In this document: in pieces, positions 27,763 through 32,407 of the stretch
How positions within the stretch are numbered: position 1 is the first letter of the stretch
How the letters are laid out: each line of letters starts with the position of its first letter
NCBI GenBank assembly: GCA_002781785.1
Contig: PFGC01000044.1
Location: forward strand, 1-32,407
Reading direction: 5' to 3'
DNA length: 32,407 bases
From: Candidatus Kerfeldbacteria bacterium CG15_BIG_FIL_POST_REV_8_21_14_020_45_12
GTDB lineage: Bacteria; Patescibacteriota; Patescibacteriia; UBA9570; XYC2-FULL-38-9
Translations under genes and position numbers: made by a program
The notes under the pieces: generated by a model
Databases searched by the model: none
What the model was told of the DNA's origin: nothing
The model's input: the letters and a program-made list of their open reading frames with translations, nothing else

Positions 27763-29016
27763 CTAAGGGCGGGGGGTATATTTTCCGGCGACGATCCACT
27801 TATACGTAGTCATCTCGGCTGGCCCCATTGGTCCCCTGGCATGTATTTTTTGTGTTGAGTTACCTATCTCAGAACCAAGGCCGAACATAGAGCCGTCAGA
27901 AAAACGTGTGGAGGCGTTGGTGTAGACTACCGCAGCATCTACGAGAGTCTGAAAAAGGTTGGTATTAGTTTTTGATTCTGTAAGGATAGCCTCAGAGTGT
28001 TTTGAGGAGTAGGTGTTGATGTGTTCGATCGCTTGTTCTATGTTGCCAACTATTTTTACAGACATGCTTTGACTTAAGAATTCGCGACCAAAGTCAGTTG
28101 TCTTGGCTTTTTTGAGCAACTTGCTTGGGTAGCATGTTTTTAGAATAGCGTAGCTGCCTGAGTCGGCATATATCTCCACATGTTTTGTTTGCAGTAGCTC
28201 AGCCACTTGAGGGAGGAATTTTTTAGCGATCTTTTTATGTATAAGGAGTGTGTCTAGCGCATTGCAAACACTTGGTCGCTGGGTTTTGGCGTTGAACACA
28301 ACGACGGCAGATTTTTTTAGATTGGCTGTGGCGTCTACGAAGGTATGGCAAACTCCGGCGCCGGTTTCAATCACAGGAACCGTTGCGGTTGTCCGAACGA
28401 AGTTAATGAGCCTCTGGCTGCCGCGTGGAATGACAAGGTCGAGATAGCCGTCTGCAGTAATGAGATCAGTAACGAGCGCGCGATTGGTTGGATCAACCAT
28501 CTGGACGGCGTCTTTGGTGATGCCGGCTTTTGTGAGCGCAGCGTGAATCACTTTCATTAGTGCGGTATAGCTATACTTGGCCTCTTTCCCTCCTTTTAAG
28601 ATGACAGCGTTGCCTGATTTCAAGCAAATGCCAGTCACATCTGTCGTGACATTTGGTCGTGATTCATAAACAATACCAATAACTCCAAGTGGCACACGTT
28701 GTCGATAGAGCTTTAATCCATGACGTGTGCGGTGGTTGTAGGTTTTTCCAATTGGATCTGGAAGATCTACAAGTCCTTCAATCTCTTGTGCCATGCCTTC
28801 AATACGCTCTACTGAGAGCAGCAGGCGGTCACGCATAGGATCATTGAGGTCGAGGGCAGCAGCATCTTTTGAATTTGCTCTTAAAATAGACGTTGCTTGT
28901 TCGCGAAGTTCAGTGGCAAGATACTTCAAGGCTCGCTGACGCGTGGCATGTGATAATACATTTACCGACTTGGCAGCGATCTTGGCACGTTTGAGTTGTG
29001 GAAGAAGTTTGTTCAT
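27763..29016 (-). CDS. proA: Glutamate-5-semialdehyde dehydrogenase (gamma-glutamyl phosphate reductase)
   Basis: LYRQRVPLGVIGIVYESRPNVTTDVTGICLKSGNAVILKGGKEA...FGLGSEIGNSTQKIHARGPMGPAEMTTYKW. Confidence 0.96.
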   Translation of the reverse strand: MNKLLPQLKRAKIAAKSVNVLSHATRQRALKYLATELREQATSILRANSKDAAALDLNDPMRDRLLLSVERIEGMAQEIEGLVDLPDPIGKTYNHRTRHGLKLYRQRVPLGVIGIVYESRPNVTTDVTGICLKSGNAVILKGGKEAKYSYTALMKVIHAALTKAGITKDAVQMVDPTNRALVTDLITADGYLDLVIPRGSQRLINFVRTTATVPVIETGAGVCHTFVDATANLKKSAVVVFNAKTQRPSVCNALDTLLIHKKIAKKFLPQVAELLQTKHVEIYADSGSYAILKTCYPSKLLKKAKTTDFGREFLSQSMSVKIVGNIEQAIEHINTYSSKHSEAILTESKTNTNLFQTLVDAAVVYTNASTRFSDGSMFGLGSEIGNSTQKIHARGPMGPAEMTTYKWIVAGKYTPRP

Positions 29017-29055
29017 AGGGAAATATGCTGATCACTATATCATGCGATTTTTTAT

Positions 29056-29113
29056 AAAAAAAGGGGCAGCGCAGATCTTCAACCGATGCGGATGTCGGCG
29101 AGCTCTACGCTGC
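29056..29113 (-). terminator. Unit E terminator overlapping the unit E stop codon
   Basis: Minus strand GCAGCGTAGA...TCTGCGCTGC arms with inner CCGA/TCGG stem, then CCC and T7; stop TAG (29105-29107) in the 5' arm. Confidence 0.65.
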
Positions 29114-29494
29114 GTCTGCGGTGATGAAGCTCACCTGCCGCAGATTATCCGCTCTCATTCTGCCAAGGCGCAGACGATGCAGACCTTCGCGCCAGTCATA
29201 GAGCACGTTGTCGCAGATGTGTCGCGGAGTCAGGGGCACGTAGAGGAGTGCCTCAGTCGTACGCACCTGGAGATTGATGCTGTCCACCCGCTCCGTCCAG
29301 GTGATCTCACACGGAATGAGCTTGGACAGCTCTCCGAGGGTGATGAGTCCAGCCTGGTCCTCGAAGAGAACGCAGCGGTCATCGCCTACCAGGAGCCGCT
29401 CGATGAGCGCCAGTGCCTGGTCGGGATCACGGGAAGGCGGGAATGTGATCTGAAGGGTCACGCGGTGCAGCGTGCCACCAGCCGGCGTTTTCAT
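29105..29494 (-). CDS. Unit E: hypothetical protein, 129 aa
   Basis: SD-like CGGAGCG before ATG; MKTPAGGTLHRVTLQITFPPSRDPDQALALIERLLVGDDRCVLFEDQAGLITLGELSKL...; GC-rich; own promoter. Confidence 0.6.
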   Translation of the reverse strand: MKTPAGGTLHRVTLQITFPPSRDPDQALALIERLLVGDDRCVLFEDQAGLITLGELSKLIPCEITWTERVDSINLQVRTTEALLYVPLTPRHICDNVLYDWREGLHRLRLGRMRADNLRQVSFITADAA

Positions 29495-29553
29495 GTTCGC
29501 TCCGATTCAGGTTGCTACTTTGAGGGGGATGAGACCCTAAAAATAGTGGCCTT

Positions 29554-29582
29554 GTTTTACCGCAGTCTTTATCATTCGTCAA
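29554..29582 (-). promoter_or_regulatory. Sigma70-type promoter of unit E
   Basis: Minus strand TTGACG (29577-29582), 17-nt spacer, TAAAAC (29554-29559). Confidence 0.5.
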
Positions 29583-29598
29583 TTCGTTTATACTTGAT

Positions 29599-29648
29599 AA
29601 AAAAAGACCCGCGCGGCTGCCTCTGGGGGAGAGGCAGTGTTGCGGGGT
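29599..29648 (-). terminator. Unit F (second proS) terminator
   Basis: Minus strand ACCCCGC aacact GCCTCT ccccc AGAGGC ... GCGGGTC followed by T7. Confidence 0.8.
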
Positions 29649-29681
29649 TGCGGTGAGCGTTGGTCCTAGAGGACCGCGTGC

Positions 29682-31268
29682 TCACCGTCGGTGAAGCTCC
29701 GGTCCGGGGCGAACCGGTCCAGGAAGACGAAGGCGCCTTCGCAGGGTTCCGGAAGCCGCACCGCAGGCCTGGTTGCTGTCCCCAGTGTTGATCGGGACGA
29801 TGTGCACGTGGAAGGGTGCGACGGAGGCGGGCCAGCAGATGCCGGCGTCGTCGCGGTTCTGATCCACGACGGCCTGCAGCAGCCGGGTGACCCCGATGCC
29901 GTAGCAGCCCATCCAGATGACCTGGTCTTTACCATTGGCGTCGGTGTAGGTCGCACCCATCGGCTCGGAGTAGATGGTTCCGAGCTGGAAGATGTGACCG
30001 ACCTCGACTCCATGGCTCTCGTGCAGGTGGCCCTTGTTGCAGTTCGGGCAGCCGTGTCCCTCGACCGCCGTGTGGAGATCTCGGAACTCGCTGGGCAGGG
30101 GCAGGTCCTCGGTGCCGAAGTTGACGTCGAGCGCGTGGTAGTCCGTGCGGTTGAGGCCGCAGAGGAAGTTGACCATGTCCTCGACAGACTTGTCGAACAG
30201 GATGCGACGGACATTCTCGAGCCCCAAGGGACCCGCGAAGCCGACCTCCGCACCCGTCGCGGCGATGACGACCGAAGCCGCCGCCGCTACGACGCTGTCG
30301 ACGTTCAGGGCGTTGCGCACCTTGACCAGGTTGATCTCCAGGTCTCCTCGGATGCAGACCGCCACCTCGAAGGGGTCGGTCTCGGCGTTGCAGGTGAGGA
30401 TGATGGTCTTGACCATGTGTCGTGCCGTGACGCCATCTTCACCGAACAGCGCTTCGAGCTCCTCCACGGTCTTGGTGCCGGGGGTGTGCTCGTTGCGCCG
30501 CGTGCGTCGATCCGCGTCGTACCCCTGCCGCGGCCACCGGCTGGTGGCGCGCTCGACGTTGGCGCCGTAGTCGCAGGAGTCGCAGGTGAGGAGGACATCC
30601 TCGCCTACGTCCGAGAGCGCCATGAACTCGGCGCTGCCGGAGCCGCCGATTGCGCCGCTGTCGGCCTGGACAGAGATGAGTCGGTGGAGGCCGACCTTGG
30701 CGAAGATCCGCCAGTACATCGCGCGGTACATGTCGAAGCTGCGACGCATGCCTTCTTCATCCACATCGAAGGAGTAGGCGTCGCTCATGTTGAACTCGCG
30801 GCCGCGCAGGAGCCCGCCGTGTGGGCGGGTCTCGTCGCGGTACTTCCAGCCGATCTGGTGGAAGTGCAGGCCGTCTTCGTCCAAGTCGCGCCAGGAGGAA
30901 GCCTCCGAAGCGGCGAGCCAGGTAACGACCTCCTCCGCCGTGGGGGCCAGCCCGTAGCGCTGACCGCTGCTGCTGGTGGTCTGGAACATCGTGCCGGAAC
31001 GCACGTACTTGTCCCAGCGACCCGTCTGCTCCCAGAGCTCAGCGGGCTGGATGATCGGCATCTGGATGTTGAGAACGTCGTCGTGCTCCATCTCGGCGAA
31101 GATGATCGCCTCGATCTTGCGGAGCACGCGCCAGCCCAGGTGGGTCAGCACGAAGACGCCGGCAGTCACCTGCCGGATGTAGCCAGCGCGCACCAGAAGG
31201 GCATGCGCGCCGGAGAGACCTTCTGCTACTTCACGCCGGGTCCTGGGGATGATCTTCTTCATCCGCAT
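29682..31268 (-). CDS. Unit F: bacterial-type prolyl-tRNA synthetase with INS editing domain; anticodon-binding domain truncated and possibly frameshifted
   Basis: SD AGGAGGT at 31274-31280 fixes the start at MRMKKIIPRTRREVAEG. TSEE-like region LAPTAEEVVTWLAASEASSWRDL; HQIGWKYRDETRPHGGLLRGREFNMSDAYSFD; CDSCDYGANVERA; INS-like VAVCIRGDLEINLVKVRNAL...GFAGPLGL; motif 3 MGCYGIGVTRLLQAVVDQNRDDAGICWP. Ends about 40 aa after VAPFHVHIVPIN. Confidence 0.88.
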   Translation of the reverse strand: MRMKKIIPRTRREVAEGLSGAHALLVRAGYIRQVTAGVFVLTHLGWRVLRKIEAIIFAEMEHDDVLNIQMPIIQPAELWEQTGRWDKYVRSGTMFQTTSSSGQRYGLAPTAEEVVTWLAASEASSWRDLDEDGLHFHQIGWKYRDETRPHGGLLRGREFNMSDAYSFDVDEEGMRRSFDMYRAMYWRIFAKVGLHRLISVQADSGAIGGSGSAEFMALSDVGEDVLLTCDSCDYGANVERATSRWPRQGYDADRRTRRNEHTPGTKTVEELEALFGEDGVTARHMVKTIILTCNAETDPFEVAVCIRGDLEINLVKVRNALNVDSVVAAAASVVIAATGAEVGFAGPLGLENVRRILFDKSVEDMVNFLCGLNRTDYHALDVNFGTEDLPLPSEFRDLHTAVEGHGCPNCNKGHLHESHGVEVGHIFQLGTIYSEPMGATYTDANGKDQVIWMGCYGIGVTRLLQAVVDQNRDDAGICWPASVAPFHVHIVPINTGDSNQACGAASGTLRRRLRLPGPVRPGPELHRR

Positions 31269-31410
31269 GGGACACCTCCTTTCATTGAATCGGCGGGTTA
31301 CGCCATGGGTTGTTGGGAACACACTTCTTGCAGATCCTGAAGGATACGAAAAAAGCGAGTAGCAGCACCTTATCTGATACTTTGAGTAATGTCTACCCCA
31401 GCTGTTTAGA

Positions 31411-32220
31411 CTAAAAAATTTGCGAAAGCTCTTTAGCCCGGAGGTAAGCAGCTTTAATCCCTTTGTACACTCGTAAGCCAATCCTTTCCGAGCGGAATAC
31501 TTTTAGCGCTGCGTCAGTGGTGCCTTTTTTTGAGGTGACTTTTTTACGAAGGGTGACGGCATCATCCTCGCTTTGGTCTAAAAGAAGAGCAGATCCACGA
31601 AGGGTTTGTTTTACCAGTAGGGTGGATTGTTCTTTGGTAAGGCCAAGCTTTTGGCCCGCGTCTATGAGGTATTCAGAGAAAGCAAAAACATAGGCCGGTC
31701 CAGATCCAGAAATGGCTGTGGCGACATTTATTAAATCTTCCTTTTTTACCTCAAGTTGTTTTCCAAAAGAGGCGAAGATTTTTCTGACGTCATTTTTTTG
31801 TTTTACTGATACTTGATTTGTGGCTATCCAGACAGTCATGCCCTCCTGTAGCTGGGCCGGTGTATTTGGCATGGACCTAACAGTGCGCGAATGTTTTGTG
31901 TGTTTCTTTAGAGTAGATAGAGATACCCCTGCCATTATTGAAATTAGGAGTGATTGTTTTGTGATTGATTTTCCCAGTAGCTCAAGAACGACTTGAGAGT
32001 CTTGTGGCTTAACAGCTACGATAATTGTATTAGCCTCGGCAACAATACTAATGTCGCTACTAACATTGATCTTTAAACGTCGGTGCAGGTCTTTTAGTCG
32101 AGGGAGGTGCAGGTCTACTATGGTTATTTCACTCGGCTTATAGGTTTGTGCGGAGATAAGTGACGACGTCATGGTTTCTCCCATAACTCCACCTCCAATA
32201 ATTACAATGTTATTGCTCAT
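31411..32220 (-). CDS. proC: Pyrroline-5-carboxylate reductase
   Basis: NIVIIGGGVMGETMTSSLI...VAVKPQDSQVVLELLG...VRSMPNTPAQLQEGMTVW...TAISGSGPAYVFAFSEYLIDAG. Confidence 0.95.
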   Translation of the reverse strand: MSNNIVIIGGGVMGETMTSSLISAQTYKPSEITIVDLHLPRLKDLHRRLKINVSSDISIVAEANTIIVAVKPQDSQVVLELLGKSITKQSLLISIMAGVSLSTLKKHTKHSRTVRSMPNTPAQLQEGMTVWIATNQVSVKQKNDVRKIFASFGKQLEVKKEDLINVATAISGSGPAYVFAFSEYLIDAGQKLGLTKEQSTLLVKQTLRGSALLLDQSEDDAVTLRKKVTSKKGTTDAALKVFRSERIGLRVYKGIKAAYLRAKELSQIF

Positions 32221-32407
32221 ATAAGGATAATATCATCAGCGTGGACGATTTCCACGCCATAAGGTTTTTCTATTGTGGTGGTTAATTCAAGCAACTGTTG
32301 ACTGTTTTGCTTGACGAGGCCAATGGCAATTGTTTCATTGGCGTGATCAATTATTTCGACAGAGTCACCTTCATCAAATGACCCATAGACTTTTTTTACT
32401 CCTACAG
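32217..32407 (-). CDS. proB: C-terminal PUA-like domain of glutamate 5-kinase, partial
   Basis: Minus-strand VGVKKVYGSFDEGDSVEIIDHANETIAIGLVKQNSQQLLELTTTIEKPYGVEIVHADDIILI*; stop overlaps the proC start (ATGA); fits the proline cluster. Confidence 0.75.
   Translation of the reverse strand, partial: VGVKKVYGSFDEGDSVEIIDHANETIAIGLVKQNSQQLLELTTTIEKPYGVEIVHADDIILI

Noticed and set aside
29691-31340. 549-aa plus-strand ORF opposite the second proS
   Set aside because: Typical spurious antisense ORF in GC-rich DNA; the minus strand encodes clear ProRS motifs with SD and terminator.
17640-31340. Assembly chimera as explanation for GC-rich blocks
   Set aside because: Not excluded without reads, but six separate blocks each ending at complete promoter/ORF/terminator limits, with intact flanking genes, is unlikely for misassembly.
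31269-31410. T-box riboswitch upstream of the second proS
   Set aside because: The leader is only about 100 nt and I could not identify a T-box consensus or a specifier stem-loop.
31269-31481. N-terminal extension MAYECTKGLKLLTSGLK... of the second ProRS
   Set aside because: Starts inside the proC 3' end and has no ProRS-like sequence; a strong SD sits five nt before MRMKKIIPRTR.
1-32407. CRISPR arrays, tRNA, rRNA, transposases or integron attC arrays
   Set aside because: None seen by eye: no regular direct repeats, no recognisable tRNA cloverleaf or transposase/integrase ORF. A tRNAscan/Infernal run would be needed to be certain.

Overview
The window looks like the replication-origin region of a small, low-to-moderate-GC bacterial chromosome. 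Patescibacteria/CPR is my inference from gene content and order. The left end has the canonical rpmH-rnpA-yidD-yidC block on the minus strand, then dnaA, a putative oriC, dnaN and a dciA-like (DUF721) gene on the plus strand. These are followed by PBP1A, a ROK kinase, tyrS, a beta-propeller lipoprotein, uvrB, an OmpA-like protein, a nucleotidyltransferase, rpsT, holA, a TrmB-like regulator split by a frameshift, polA, a lamin-tail-domain protein, a zinc-ribbon protein, an archaeal/eukaryal-type proS, proA, proC and the end of proB. The most unusual signal is a set of six GC-rich single-gene units (A-F) between 17.6 and 31.4 kb. They sit in the gaps of this otherwise AT-richer backbone. Each has one ORF with a Shine-Dalgarno motif and a terminator hairpin ending in a T6-T7 run, and most have a recognisable -35/-10 promoter. 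Several backbone genes instead have a -10-like hexamer only 5-7 nt before the start codon and no SD, suggesting leaderless mRNAs. Five of the six unit products are unrecognised or only loosely classifiable. The sixth is a second, bacterial-type prolyl-tRNA synthetase that keeps its catalytic and INS editing regions but lacks most of the anticodon-binding domain, and it lies inside the proline gene cluster. I read these units as moron-like accessory cassettes; this is an inference that needs comparative genomics. No CRISPR array, tRNA or rRNA was seen.
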